A DNA stretch of 64,000 nt from Actinacidiphila oryziradicis (GCF_005047355.1 NZ_SUMC01000007.1:186001-250000); one strand, 5' to 3'. Shown: positions 16,139 through 25,056, counted from the first letter of the stretch. Notes: generated by a model not told the origin, from the sequence alone. Made by a program: numbers and translations.

Positions 16139-16710
16139 TGGACGCCATGGTTCCCGCGGAGCCGCCGCCGGACGACCGCCGGCCCGCACCCGTCCAGTTG
16201 TGGGACGGCATCGCGGTGCCCGGCGTGCTCTGCGAGGAACTGACGGCCGCCCTCGACCTGCTCGACGCCTACCTGCGCGGTACGCCCCCGCCGGCTTCCT
16301 TCCGCCGCCCTCGTCTGTCCTGGGCGGCTCAGGCGGTGCGTGTGACCGCCCGCGACGCGGCTGTGGAGTTCCGGCAGCAGCAGGAAGCCCGCCGGGCTTA
16401 CGCAGGCGCAAGCGCCCCGGTGGTCACACTTCTTACGCCTGCGAAAGCCCCGTCAGGATCGGATCGAAGGCAGTTCATGACGACCGAGCAGGCCGCCACG
16501 ATCGCCGGGGTATCCGAGGCCCGTGTCCGTCAACTTGCCGCAGCAGGCACGATCGACGGCCGGAAGACCAGCCGCAACGTGTGGCTGCTGGACCCCGAGA
16601 GCGTGCGCGCCTACCGCGCACGAAGGGGAACCAGGCATGGCAACGATGACGGCACCCAAGCTCAACGAGCGGCTGGAGCAGGCGCGAAAAGAGGCCAAGG
16701 GGCTGCGTGA
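16138..16710 (+). CDS. HTH protein, excisionase/MerR-like C-terminal domain
   Basis: 190 aa. The C-terminal part (about 117-170: MTTEQAATIAGVSEARVRQL, then AAAGTIDGRKTSRNVWLLDPESVRAYR) is a typical HTH_17-type winged helix as in excisionases. The N-terminal half is of unknown fold. A small DNA-bending protein is the expected partner of an integrase, but a recombination directionality factor for a serine integrase need not look like this, so its role is open. It overlaps the next gene by 74 bp. Confidence 0.65.
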   Translation: MDAMVPAEPPPDDRRPAPVQLWDGIAVPGVLCEELTAALDLLDAYLRGTPPPASFRRPRLSWAAQAVRVTARDAAVEFRQQQEARRAYAGASAPVVTLLTPAKAPSGSDRRQFMTTEQAATIAGVSEARVRQLAAAGTIDGRKTSRNVWLLDPESVRAYRARRGTRHGNDDGTQAQRAAGAGAKRGQGAA

Positions 16711-17221
16711 GCAGCTGGCCTTTGCCGAGTCCGACCTGGCGAAGGCGCTGGAGGACAGGGACTATGCGGCGGCCGAGGACCACAAGAAGGCCGCCGACGA
16801 ACTCCGGCAGCCGGTCCTGATCGCCGAGGCGCACGTTAAGGCGCTCATCGCCGGGGCGCAGGAGCTGGAGGCCCACCGGGCGGCCGAGCAGCGGGCCACG
16901 CAGGAACGCGAGCAGCGCGAGCAGGCAGGCCGCCAGTTCGAGGAGGCCACCGCCCGCGAGGCGCAGGCGATGGACGAGATGAACCAGCACCTCGCGCAGC
17001 TGCGTGAGGCCTACGTGGCGCTCAGGCAGATCGTGTCCGAGGCCATCGCGGCGCAGCAGAGGGCAGGTCAGGCCCGCCTGGATTCACACCACGCCGGGAT
17101 TGGCGCTGGCATCTGGGCGCAGGACATGCCGCAGCCGGCCTTGCCGAACCATGCATCTGTCTTGATCGACTACAGCCCGGTGCTGCTTCAGATCATGCAG
17201 AACCCGCAGCTTCCTTCCTGA
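16637..17221 (+). CDS. long coiled-coil protein (194 aa)
   Basis: Almost continuous heptad-like helix from residue 8 to about 150 (ERLEQARKEAKGLREQLAFA, AEQRATQEREQREQAGRQFE), ending in a hydrophobic tail (SVLIDYSPVLLQIMQNPQL). Such proteins occur before tape-measure genes in phages as scaffolds or chaperones, but that link is only positional here. ATG 16637 follows AAGGGGAACC. Confidence 0.65.
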   Translation: MATMTAPKLNERLEQARKEAKGLREQLAFAESDLAKALEDRDYAAAEDHKKAADELRQPVLIAEAHVKALIAGAQELEAHRAAEQRATQEREQREQAGRQFEEATAREAQAMDEMNQHLAQLREAYVALRQIVSEAIAAQQRAGQARLDSHHAGIGAGIWAQDMPQPALPNHASVLIDYSPVLLQIMQNPQLPS

Positions 17222-17403
17222 TGACCCGCCGCCTCGAGGCGTCAAGCTCACCGTCCGGCGCCCGTGGTGGCCCGGGTAGCGGACGTAAGGCCGAACAGCG
17301 GGCTTTGCCTCCTTTCTCCCGCGGTGACGCGGCCTGCGCCCCGAGGACCGGCTTCCTCCCCCCTCTTCTCTCCGCACGTGGCGACCTTGAGGAGTCGACG
17401 TGA
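17221..17403 (+). CDS. possible small basic protein (60 aa)
   Basis: The ATG at 17221 overlaps the previous stop (TGATGA) and the frame ends in a GTGA overlap with the next gene. The sequence (MTRRLEASSSPSGARGGPGSGRKAEQ...) is low-complexity. Coupling at both ends is the only support. Confidence 0.35.
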   Translation: MTRRLEASSSPSGARGGPGSGRKAEQRALPPFSRGDAACAPRTGFLPPLLSARGDLEEST

Positions 17404-17834
17404 CCGACCAGTATCCCCAGCCGCAGCCCGATCCTTGGGCGCAGTCGCGCCGGATAGCCGAGCAGTGGAAAGAGATGGGCCGCGGTGTCGACCGCCCGAC
17501 CCAGGTGGCCCGCATAAAGGCCGCTCGCCTCGCAAGGGCCAAGGTCGCCACAGAGGCCGAGGAGACGCGCCTGCGGGCTGTCGTCGACAGGGCTGTCGCT
17601 GCGGCCGTTGCTGAGGCGCTGAAGAACGTGCCGCAGGCCGCTGCTGCGCTGGCCGAGGCGGCCCCCGAGGTACCCGCGGCCCCGGCCGTGCCGGAGAAGG
17701 CGCTGCACGAGATGGGCCCGGAGGAGTGGCGGGATTACGCGCTCCAGTACGGGCCGCACCCGAGGCAGCGCCGCCGGCCGATGACGGTCAGCGAGCTCGT
17801 TGCCGGGCGGTACGAGGACGACGGCGAGGCCTGA
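17400..17834 (+). CDS. helical protein preceding the tape-measure gene (144 aa)
   Basis: VTDQYPQPQPDPWAQSRRIA..., a charged alanine-rich helix, then HEMGPEEWRDYALQYGPHPR and a C-terminal MTVSELVAGRYEDD. GTG 17400 follows TTGAGGAGTCGAC. It lies 6 bp before the long tape-measure-like gene, where phages place tail assembly chaperones, but no frameshift signal or chaperone motif is visible. Confidence 0.6.
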   Translation: MTDQYPQPQPDPWAQSRRIAEQWKEMGRGVDRPTQVARIKAARLARAKVATEAEETRLRAVVDRAVAAAVAEALKNVPQAAAALAEAAPEVPAAPAVPEKALHEMGPEEWRDYALQYGPHPRQRRRPMTVSELVAGRYEDDGEA

Positions 17835-17840
17835 TCCACC

Positions 17841-20800
17841 ATGGCCGACGTTGGTGACCTGTTCATTCGTCTCCGCGCGGAGACCGCCCCGTTCACGCGG
17901 GGCATGCGTGAGGCGTCGCGGACAGGCGAGTCGTTCACGCAACGCATGGGCGGCCTCAGCGGCATGCTGACGAAGGTCGGCAAGGCCACCACCATGGTCG
18001 GCATCGGCTTCGCCGCCTACGGCGTGAAGGCTGCGGGCGACTTCCAGCAGAAACTGAACCTGCTGGTCACCGCCTGCGGCGAGTCGACGTCCAACCTGAA
18101 GATGGTCTCCAACGGCATCCTGTCGCTGGCCCGCGAGACAGGCACGTCGACGGGCTCGCTCGCCGAGGGCATGTACCAGGTCGAGAAGGCCGGGTACCGG
18201 GGCGCCGACGGCCTCAAGGTGCTTCGCGCCGCATCGCAGGGTGCCCGCGAAGAGGGCGCCAACCTCAAGGACGTCACCAACGCCATGACCTCGGTCATGG
18301 CCTCGTACCACCTCAAGGCCAGCGACTCCGTCCGCGTCATGAACGGGATGAAGACCGCCGCCGGCGAGGGCAAGATGACGATGCAGGAGTTCGCGGGCTC
18401 CCTGTCCACGGTCCTGCCGATCGCATCCGCCAACAAGATCTCCTTCGGCGAGATCACCGGCGCGCTGGCAACCCTCACCCAGCACGGCACGTCGGCCCGC
18501 GAGGGCACTCAGGAACTCGCCGCGACGATCCGCTCCCTGGCCGCCCCGAACAACGTCGCCGTCCAGGAGATGCAGCGCTTCGGCCTGTCCGCCACGGACG
18601 TGTCCACGAATATCGGGAAGCGCGGTCTGACCGGAACCCTCGGCCTGCTCTCGCAGACGGTCCTGTCGAAGATGGGGCCGTCGGGCACGGTCCTGCTCAG
18701 TGCGTTCAACAAGACGAAGCAGGCCGCCCACGACGCGGACCTCATGGTCAAGAACATGCCGTCGAGCCTGCAGAAGCTCGCAGGCTCCTACGCCAAGGGC
18801 TCCATCAGCCTCGGTGACTGGCGCTCAGCCCTGAAAAAGCTGCCGCCCGACCAGGCCAACCTGCTGTCGCAGTACGCGACGCTGCAGAACAAGACCAACG
18901 GATTCAGCGCGGAGCTGAAGAAGGGCGGCCCGGCCGCCAAGACCTACACCGACGCGGTCAAGAAGATGACCGGCGGCGCGATCGGTCTCAACACCACACT
19001 GCAGCTCACCGGCGACAACATGGTCGGGTTCAAGGATCGCGTCGATAAGTCGAACAAGAGCTTCAATCACGCCTCCAAGAGCGTCGAGGGCTGGAAGATC
19101 ACGCAGGGCAGCTTCAACGTCCAGATGACCCGCATGAAGGAAGCCGTCAATACCGTGGCGATCACGGTCGGGCTCAAGCTGATCCCGGTCATCATGTCGG
19201 TGATCGGCTTCTTCGAGAAGCACACCACGGTGACGAAGGTGCTCGCCGCCGCCATCGGCGTCATCCTCGTCGGCTCGGTGGTGAAGTTCATCAGCGGCGC
19301 CCTCAAGCCGCTGATCAGCGGCATCGGCGGCATCGGTAAGGCCATCGGCAAGATCCCGTGGGGCCGGATTGCTTCGGGTGCGTCATCCGCGTTCAACTCG
19401 GCGCGACTGGGCGCCATGTACGCCTGGGACGGCATCAAGGCGGGGGCATCAGCGACCCGCGCCGCGGCGACCTCCGCATTCGACACGATGCGCCTGAAGG
19501 GCATGTACGCCTGGGACGGCGTGAAGTCCGGGGCACGCACTGCCGGTACGGCGGTGGCGGACTTCGGCCGGAAGATGGCCACGGCCACCGCCTCGGCCGG
19601 TCGTGCCGCGTGGACCGGACTGGTGTCTGGCGTCAAGGGCGTCGGCGCGGCGATGAAGACTGCATCGGCGGCGGCTCTGAACTTCACCAAGTCGATGGCG
19701 GCGAGCGCCCTGGGTGCGTTGCGTACCGCTGCGGCGTGGACGCTCCAGAAAGTCCAGCTGATAGCCACGACCATCGCCGAGAAGGCGGCGGCGGTCGCGC
19801 AGTGGGCACTGAACGTGGCGATGGACGCGAACCCCGTCGTACTGATCGTCATTGCGATCGCCGCCCTGGTCGCGGGACTCGTCTACGCCTACACGCACTT
19901 CGCGGCGTTCCGGAACGTGGTGAACGCGGCGTTCCATGCAATCACCACTGCCGTGACCTTCGTCATCAACTTCGTCAAGGCTCACTGGCAGCTGATCCTC
20001 GCGCTCATCACAGGCCCGATCGGGCTCGCCGTCCTCGGCATCATCAAGTACTGGGACCAGATCAAGAGCGCAGTCGGGGCGGCCGTCAACTTCGTCATCG
20101 ACTTCGTCAAAAGCCACTGGAAGCTCATCCTCGGCCTGCTGACCGGTCCGATCGGCCTCGCCGTCTACGCGATCAACAAGTACTGGAAGCAGATCAGCGC
20201 CGGGTTCTCCGACGCCTACCACGCTGTCGTCGGCGTCGGAGCGAGCATCGTCCGCTGGGTCTCCGCACTCCCCGGCCGCATCGGCGGCGCACTCGCCTCC
20301 CTCGGCGGGAAGCTGTACGACCTCGCCCGGTCGGCATTCACGTCCTTCTACCGCGCCCAGGTCTCCGTGGCCACAACGGCAATCAACTGGGTCCGCGGCC
20401 TGCCCGGCAAGGCGAAGTCCGCACTCGGCAACCTGGGGCACCTGCTCTACAGCGCAGGTGCGGACATGCTGCGCGGCCTCCTCAACGGCATCAAGTCGAT
20501 CAACGTGTCCAGCGTCCTGTCCGGCATCGCCCACGGCGCCGTGTCGTCCTTCAAGTCCGCCCTCGGCATCAGCAGCCCCTCGAAGGTTTTCCGCAGCCTC
20601 GGAATCTATGTCAACGAGGGCCTGGTCGACGGCCTGACCTCGTCCACGGCGAAGGTCAAGGCCGCGACCCGGCGCATCGAAACCCTGCTGATCCAGACCC
20701 GCAACAAGGTCTCGGACCTGATGACCAGCGGCAAAACCAGCAAAGACCGGTCACTGAACTCGTGGGTCAAGGCCCACGAGGGGACCATTGACCGGCTGGA

Positions 20801-21710
20801 GAAGTACGTCAAGCGCGAGGACAACGCCCTGCGGTCCCTGGCGGCCAAGCGCGACTCGGTGGCCACGAAGCTGAAGTCCGCACAGAAGGCACTCGCCGCG
20901 GTCCAGAAGCAGTGGACGACTGAGAAGAACTCTGTCGCCTCCGGCATCATGCAGTCCGCATCCGTCATCACCACCGCCCCGCAAGACGGCTTTGGGTTGA
21001 CCGGCCAAGACGTCGTCAACAACATGCGCGACCAGGTTCAGAAGGCGACCGCCTTCGCCACCCAGCTGCAGGCCCTCAAGAAGAAGGGCCTCAGCTCCGA
21101 CCTCATCGCACAGATCGCAGCGGCCGGAGTGGACCAGGGCGGGGCCACGGCGGCGGCGCTGGCCGGAGCGAACAAGTCGACGATCGACCAGCTCAACTCC
21201 CTCCAGGGCAACATGAAAACCGCCGCCAACGCCACCGGCACAGCCGTCGCCGACTCCATGTACGGCGCGGGCATCAAGAGCGCCCAAGGCCTCGTCAAGG
21301 GCTTGCAGTCGCAGGAAAAAGCGATCGAGAAGCAAATGATGAAGATCGCCAAGGCCATGGAGGCGGCGATCAAGAAAGCTCTCGGGATCAAGTCCCCGTC
21401 CACGGTCATGGCGGAGCTCGGCGATAACACGGCCAAGGGTGTGGCCGTCGGCATCGACCGCAGCACCAAGCACGCCGTCATCGCCGCCCAGGGTCTCGCT
21501 ATGTCGGTCCGGCAGGGCGCCGCCATGCGCAACCCGGGCATGGGGCTCGCCGGAGGCGGTGGCGGAGGCGGTGGCGGGTCGGTCGTCAATATCACGGTCA
21601 ACGTCGCAGGCAGCGTGCGGTCGGAGCGGGATCTCCGCGACGCCATCGAGCAGGGGATGCTGCGCCTCGGCATGCGGAACTCGAAGACCTACGCGGCCTA
21701 CAAGCGGTGA
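17841..21710 (+). CDS. tail tape-measure-like protein (TP901 type)
   Basis: 1289 aa, the largest gene of element 1. The N-terminal ~350 residues match the TP901/PhageMin_Tail tape-measure domain (LRAETAPFTRGMREASRTGE, GMYQVEKAGYRGADGLKVLR, LKDVTNAMTSVMASYHL). Several hydrophobic segments follow (VVLIVIAIAALVAGLVYAYT), plus a tandem repeat of the type FVxxHWxLILxLxTGPIGLA. Coiled coil and Gly-rich tail come last. Tape measures set tail length and thread through the tail tube. No other tail, head or packaging gene is recognisable nearby. Confidence 0.82.
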   Translation: MADVGDLFIRLRAETAPFTRGMREASRTGESFTQRMGGLSGMLTKVGKATTMVGIGFAAYGVKAAGDFQQKLNLLVTACGESTSNLKMVSNGILSLARETGTSTGSLAEGMYQVEKAGYRGADGLKVLRAASQGAREEGANLKDVTNAMTSVMASYHLKASDSVRVMNGMKTAAGEGKMTMQEFAGSLSTVLPIASANKISFGEITGALATLTQHGTSAREGTQELAATIRSLAAPNNVAVQEMQRFGLSATDVSTNIGKRGLTGTLGLLSQTVLSKMGPSGTVLLSAFNKTKQAAHDADLMVKNMPSSLQKLAGSYAKGSISLGDWRSALKKLPPDQANLLSQYATLQNKTNGFSAELKKGGPAAKTYTDAVKKMTGGAIGLNTTLQLTGDNMVGFKDRVDKSNKSFNHASKSVEGWKITQGSFNVQMTRMKEAVNTVAITVGLKLIPVIMSVIGFFEKHTTVTKVLAAAIGVILVGSVVKFISGALKPLISGIGGIGKAIGKIPWGRIASGASSAFNSARLGAMYAWDGIKAGASATRAAATSAFDTMRLKGMYAWDGVKSGARTAGTAVADFGRKMATATASAGRAAWTGLVSGVKGVGAAMKTASAAALNFTKSMAASALGALRTAAAWTLQKVQLIATTIAEKAAAVAQWALNVAMDANPVVLIVIAIAALVAGLVYAYTHFAAFRNVVNAAFHAITTAVTFVINFVKAHWQLILALITGPIGLAVLGIIKYWDQIKSAVGAAVNFVIDFVKSHWKLILGLLTGPIGLAVYAINKYWKQISAGFSDAYHAVVGVGASIVRWVSALPGRIGGALASLGGKLYDLARSAFTSFYRAQVSVATTAINWVRGLPGKAKSALGNLGHLLYSAGADMLRGLLNGIKSINVSSVLSGIAHGAVSSFKSALGISSPSKVFRSLGIYVNEGLVDGLTSSTAKVKAATRRIETLLIQTRNKVSDLMTSGKTSKDRSLNSWVKAHEGTIDRLEKYVKREDNALRSLAAKRDSVATKLKSAQKALAAVQKQWTTEKNSVASGIMQSASVITTAPQDGFGLTGQDVVNNMRDQVQKATAFATQLQALKKKGLSSDLIAQIAAAGVDQGGATAAALAGANKSTIDQLNSLQGNMKTAANATGTAVADSMYGAGIKSAQGLVKGLQSQEKAIEKQMMKIAKAMEAAIKKALGIKSPSTVMAELGDNTAKGVAVGIDRSTKHAVIAAQGLAMSVRQGAAMRNPGMGLAGGGGGGGGGSVVNITVNVAGSVRSERDLRDAIEQGMLRLGMRNSKTYAAYKR

Positions 21711-22000
21711 GGGGACAGACCGTGCCAGAGACGGCAGCACAGGGCAGTACGACGCTCGCATGCGGCTACTGCGACGTGGACTTCACGCCGTCCGGCCGGG
21801 GACCGGTGCCGCGGTTCTGTAGTCGGCGGTGCCGGGGCGCATGGCGTCGGCTGAAGGAGAAGCGGCGCGTCGAGGCCGACCGGATCGCCAAGGCACTGCC
21901 GCAGATGACCGGTGCGCAGCGCCGCCACTTCGAGCAGTACGAGCAGCTGCTCCGCATGTCCCTGGCCATCCGGGGCGCGCGGCGAAAGGGAGATGCCTGA
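21707..22000 (+). CDS. treble-clef-like zinc-finger protein (97 aa)
   Basis: CGYCDVDFTPSGRGPVPRFC followed by SRRCRGAWRR gives CxxC...CxxxC, a small zinc finger with a basic tail, probably nucleic-acid binding. The GTG at 21707 overlaps the stop of the tape-measure gene; GTG 21722 is an alternative start. It is coupled to the next gene (TGATG). Confidence 0.65.
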   Translation: MRGQTVPETAAQGSTTLACGYCDVDFTPSGRGPVPRFCSRRCRGAWRRLKEKRRVEADRIAKALPQMTGAQRRHFEQYEQLLRMSLAIRGARRKGDA

Positions 22001-22332
22001 TGCCGGCCGAGATACGGATGCCCCGTACCCCGCCGCCGGAGCTCGGGGTGATGCTGGGCGCAGCCCGGATGCGTGCCGGCTACCGGCTGCGCGAGGCCGC
22101 ACGGCTCGCGGGCATCGGCCATGAGTACCTGCTGCGCCTGGAGACTGGGCAGCGGACTCCGTCCCGTTCGGTCGCCACGGTGCTCGCCGATGTGCTCGAG
22201 CTGGACGACGCCGAGCGGGCCGAGCTGCTCGCCCTGGCGCTCGCCGACGCCGGACGGGACCACCCCGACAGGCGCGTTCCGGGCTCCCCGATCGGCAATC
22301 GCGCTGGTGTCCATAGACACCACCCTGATTAG
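22000..22332 (+). CDS. XRE-family HTH regulator (110 aa)
   Basis: ELGVMLGAARMRAGYRLREA, then ARLAGIGHEYLLRLETGQRTPSR is a clear Cro/CI-type HTH with a conserved leucine-rich extension (LADVLELDDAERAELLALAL). It probably regulates the adjacent tyrosine recombinase: a perfect inverted repeat (22316-22331) lies in its 3' end, 19 bp before that gene. Confidence 0.75.
   Translation: MPAEIRMPRTPPPELGVMLGAARMRAGYRLREAARLAGIGHEYLLRLETGQRTPSRSVATVLADVLELDDAERAELLALALADAGRDHPDRRVPGSPIGNRAGVHRHHPD
22316..22331. promoter_or_regulatory. inverted repeat before the tyrosine recombinase gene
   Basis: GGTGTC-CATA-GACACC is perfectly palindromic, followed by gattagagataacat, whose TAACAT could be a -10 box. 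The gene at 22350 lacks a clear Shine-Dalgarno sequence, so a near-leaderless transcript starting here is plausible, with the palindrome as operator. Confidence 0.5.
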
Positions 22333-22349
22333 AGATAACATGGCTTCTC

Positions 22350-23408
22350 ATGAACCAGGAACTGGAGTTGAGCGGCCGTCACCACGACGCCGTCGCCACC
22401 GTCGAACCCGCACGTCTGTCCGAAGCCGCACGGGCCGCACTCGCCGCTGGCACTGCCGACTCCACCCGACGCGCTTACGCCTCGGACTGGCAGCAGTTCA
22501 CCGACTGGTGCGCCACCACCGGGAGCAGCCCGCTGCCGGCCGCACCCGAGACGGTCATCGAGTACGTCACGCATCTGAAGACCGCCGTGCGGCCGAAGAC
22601 CGGACGCCCCTTCTCCCCGAGCTCCATCGAGCGGGCCATCGCCGCTATCCGCACCGCCCACCGCGCCGTGAACGTCCAGCCGCCGGAGACAAAGGGCGCG
22701 CGCATGGTGCTGGCCGGTCACCGCGACGAGCTCGCCCGTGCCAAGGATCCCGCCGCCCGTGCCCGCAAGGCGCAGCCCGCCGTCCCGGCCCGCCTGCGCG
22801 AGATGCTCGCCACCCTCGACCGCGACACCCTGATCGGCAAGCGCGACGCCGCGCTGCTGCTCCTCGGCTTCGCCTCGGCGGCCCGTGTCTCCGAGTTGGT
22901 GGCCCTCGACCTGGCGGACCTGGTCGAGACCGAGCAGGGCATCGAGGCGGCCGTGTATCGGTTGAAGGTCAAGGCGTTCACCGACACCGCCGTGCCCTAC
23001 GGCTCCAAACTCGCCACGTGCCCCGTGCGGACGCTCAGGGCGCTACGTGAGGCCATGGCCGAGGCGGGGCGCACCGACGGCCCGATGTTCGTGCGGATCG
23101 ACCGACACGGCCGTGTGGCCCCGCCGCTGTACCGCCACGGCGTGGCAATCGGCGACCCGTCCGGCCGGCTCACCGCCCAGGCCGCCGCGCTGATCGTCGA
23201 GCGGGCCGCCGACGCCGCCGGGCTGAAGGGCCAGTGGACCGGGCACTCGCTGCGCCGCGGCTTCGCCACCGCTGCCCGCAAGGCCGGCCACGACATCGTC
23301 ACCATCGGCCGGCACGGCGGATGGGCCGACGGATCGAAAGCATTGCTTGGCTACTTTGAGGACGTCGACAAGTGGGAGGACAACCCGGTCACCGGAACGG
23401 GCCTGTGA
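22350..23408 (+). CDS. tyrosine recombinase / site-specific integrase
   Basis: 352 aa with an N-terminal SAM-like core-binding domain (DSTRRAYASDWQQFTDWCA) and a complete catalytic domain: Arg in SAARVSELVAL (about 177), HSLRRGFA (about 300), His in GRHGGWADGS (about 319) and Tyr in LLGYFEDVDK (about 334). Element 1 already has a serine integrase for its att sites. This second enzyme may resolve multimers or belong to a nested acquisition with the two small genes before it. Confidence 0.88.
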   Translation: MNQELELSGRHHDAVATVEPARLSEAARAALAAGTADSTRRAYASDWQQFTDWCATTGSSPLPAAPETVIEYVTHLKTAVRPKTGRPFSPSSIERAIAAIRTAHRAVNVQPPETKGARMVLAGHRDELARAKDPAARARKAQPAVPARLREMLATLDRDTLIGKRDAALLLLGFASAARVSELVALDLADLVETEQGIEAAVYRLKVKAFTDTAVPYGSKLATCPVRTLRALREAMAEAGRTDGPMFVRIDRHGRVAPPLYRHGVAIGDPSGRLTAQAAALIVERAADAAGLKGQWTGHSLRRGFATAARKAGHDIVTIGRHGGWADGSKALLGYFEDVDKWEDNPVTGTGL

Positions 23409-23415
23409 CCATCGC

Positions 23416-23841
23416 TCAGTAGTCGCCGCTGGCGCGCAGCTCGTCCAGTAGCTGGCTGCGGTACTTCGGGCAGTACGCGGTGACTCCCATGACGAGGACC
23501 TTGTAGGCGTCGGCCTTCGCTGTCCCCCAGTCCTGGCCGATGGGGTACAGGTTGCCCTGGTGCATGTCGAACAGGTAGGCGGCGCTGTGCCCTGCAGCCA
23601 GCCCGGCGCACCACTGCTCCGGGTACGTGAGGAGCTCGGCGTCGGACGGCCCTGCTGTCGTCCAGCTGTCGATGGGGACGTCGTGGACGGCTTTGAGGAA
23701 CTGCTGCTCCGGGTCGGGGCTGGCCTTCGCGGCGGCGGCCTTGGTGGCGGCGGGTGCGTTCGGGCTGGGGCTAATGCCGCATCCTGCGAGGAGCAGAACG
23801 GCGGCTGCCGCAGATGGCGCGGCGATACGGACGTGGCGCAT
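23416..23841 (-). CDS. putative lipoprotein, DUF732-like
   Basis: 141 aa with a lipoprotein signal peptide: a basic start, a hydrophobic run (AAAAVLLL) and lipobox LAGC with Cys21. The mature part (EQQFLKAVHDVPIDSW...YCPKYRSQLLDEL) resembles the small secreted DUF732 domain of actinobacteria with two conserved Cys. It converges with the tyrosine recombinase (7-bp gap). Surface lipoproteins in such elements can act in exclusion or mating; that is inference. Confidence 0.7.
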   Translation of the reverse strand: MRHVRIAAPSAAAAVLLLAGCGISPSPNAPAATKAAAAKASPDPEQQFLKAVHDVPIDSWTTAGPSDAELLTYPEQWCAGLAAGHSAAYLFDMHQGNLYPIGQDWGTAKADAYKVLVMGVTAYCPKYRSQLLDELRASGDY

Positions 23842-24061
23842 TGGTCCCCCCTGGTGTGTGGTGCCCCATCTGACCGGATCGGCCGGGAGGCCGGGGGAGG
23901 AGTTGCCGTTTCGTGACGCTGCGGTTTCGGCGCGTCATGCGGCCGGGCTTTTCCGGCGACCACCGAAGAAGGGTGCGGCAGATCGCCGTACCCTTCCGGC
24001 TGCTTACGCGATCCCGTAAGCCCAACCTCATCAGTAATGAGGCTCCTCCCCGGGCATGGGC

Positions 24062-24096
24062 GAGCCCCGACCGCGAGTGCTCAGCGGTCGGGGCTC
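24062..24096. terminator. strong terminator-like hairpin
   Basis: GAGCCCCGACCGC (24062-24074), loop of 9 nt, GCGGTCGGGGCTC (24084-24096): a perfect 13-bp stem. It lies 48 bp beyond the 3' end of the minus-strand operon 24145-25056 and is the likely terminator for it. The remaining 23842-24144 gap holds only a short CTCAT/ATGAG hairpin. Confidence 0.8.
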
Positions 24097-24144
24097 TCGC
24101 CGCCCCCTACGGGGGATGCCGTGTCGGCGGCAGGGAGCGGCGGT

Positions 24145-24345
24145 CTATCGGCGCTTCGGCCCCGGGTAGAACTGGGGCCGCCCGTCGCCGACGTGCTTCC
24201 AGTCGACCATCGGGACGATGCGGCGGCGGTCCCGGCAGGCTGGGCAGGCGTAGGTGGTGCCGCTCGGCCCCGTTCCCCGCTCAACGATGCCGACCGCGAC
24301 CGGGGCACGGGTGCTCTCTCGGCACCAGTTGCAGACGGCGCTCAT
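24145..24345 (-). CDS. small zinc-ribbon protein (66 aa)
   Basis: MSAVCNWCRESTRAPVAVGI...TYACPACRDRRRIVPMVDWK: two CxxC pairs forming a zinc ribbon. The start ATG overlaps the stop of the upstream gene (TCATAG region, 4-bp ATGA overlap). Last of four overlapping minus-strand genes; function unknown. Confidence 0.68.
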   Translation of the reverse strand: MSAVCNWCRESTRAPVAVGIVERGTGPSGTTYACPACRDRRRIVPMVDWKHVGDGRPQFYPGPKRR

Positions 24346-24584
24346 AGCGAAGCCCCTTCCGCTGGCAGCGCCCGCCACGGCCGGGTGATGGCCTCGCGGT
24401 ACGCGTCGTGGCGGGTACGCCCGGCGTGCTTCAGGGCCCACAACTGCGCCGGCTCGACGTCCTCGAACGACAGGGACTTCTCCCCGCACGCCGCGCACTG
24501 CATGGCGTGCGTGATCGGCTCGGCGTCCGGGGCCTGGTGGGGCGCGATCGTCCACGCCACGAACCGCAACACCGCTTTCTTCAC
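24342..24584 (-). CDS. small CxxC protein (80 aa)
   Basis: GTG start overlapping the upstream stop. VKKAVLRFVAWTIAPHQAPD, then MQCAACGEKSLSFED...WALKHAGRTRHDAYRE: the MQCxxC and a C-terminal H(x)nH motif are common in small Streptomyces phage and plasmid proteins of unknown function. Confidence 0.68.
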   Translation of the reverse strand: MKKAVLRFVAWTIAPHQAPDAEPITHAMQCAACGEKSLSFEDVEPAQLWALKHAGRTRHDAYREAITRPWRALPAEGASL

Positions 24585-24835
24585 TGGCCACCCACCCGCA
24601 GCTGCATAGCCGTGTTCCGTACCGACATCCGTGCGCTCAGCTCTTCCCGGGCGGTGAGGGCACGGATGTCCTTCGGCTTGGCGTCCCATTCGGTGCCGCC
24701 CTTGACGGGGCGCAGTTGGACGTAGGTGCCGATGGCGGCCATCACGACGGCGTCGCAGTTCTTCCTGGTGTCCCGCACCAGTGCCCCGACCGGTGGTACG
24801 CCCTCGGGCCACCCGGTCCCCTCCGCGGCGCTCAC
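24581..24835 (-). CDS. small protein of unknown function (84 aa)
   Basis: Starts at GTG overlapping the upstream stop (VSAAEGTGWPEGVPPVGALV...). The middle (RKNCDAVVMAAIGTYVQLRPVKGGTEWDA, key residues) looks like a small beta-barrel fold. It is coupled to both neighbours in the four-gene operon. Confidence 0.65.
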   Translation of the reverse strand: MSAAEGTGWPEGVPPVGALVRDTRKNCDAVVMAAIGTYVQLRPVKGGTEWDAKPKDIRALTAREELSARMSVRNTAMQLRVGGQ

Positions 24836-25056
24836 CGGACTGCGGAGGTGGAGGCCTGGCGGTCGCCGACGAGGAGACGGGACAGCCCGGCGTACATCTG
24901 CTCGGCCTCGACGCGGGACAGCACCAGCTCTAAGTGCCCCTTGAGCTGGTCGAGATCGAACAGGGCAAGCGGGATGCGGATCTCTCCGGTGTCGTCCTGC
25001 CGGGACGCAGGTACGGCGCGGCGGGGTGAGGCGTGCCATTTGCACACGTCAGGCAT
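24832..25056 (-). CDS. small protein of unknown function, first gene of operon (74 aa)
   Basis: MPDVCKWHASPRRAVPASRQ..., with IPLALFDLDQLKGHLELVLS and RVEAEQMYAGLSRLLVGD. Clear ATG at 25056-25054 with GGGGACACC upstream. It heads the four-gene minus-strand operon behind an operator-rich promoter region. Confidence 0.68.
   Translation of the reverse strand: MPDVCKWHASPRRAVPASRQDDTGEIRIPLALFDLDQLKGHLELVLSRVEAEQMYAGLSRLLVGDRQASTSAVR

Noticed and set aside
14192-16411. 739-aa minus-strand open frame
   Set aside because: Shadow of the chain of small plus-strand genes, which have overlaps, RBSs and zinc motifs; the long frame has Arg/Gly/Ala-rich low complexity.
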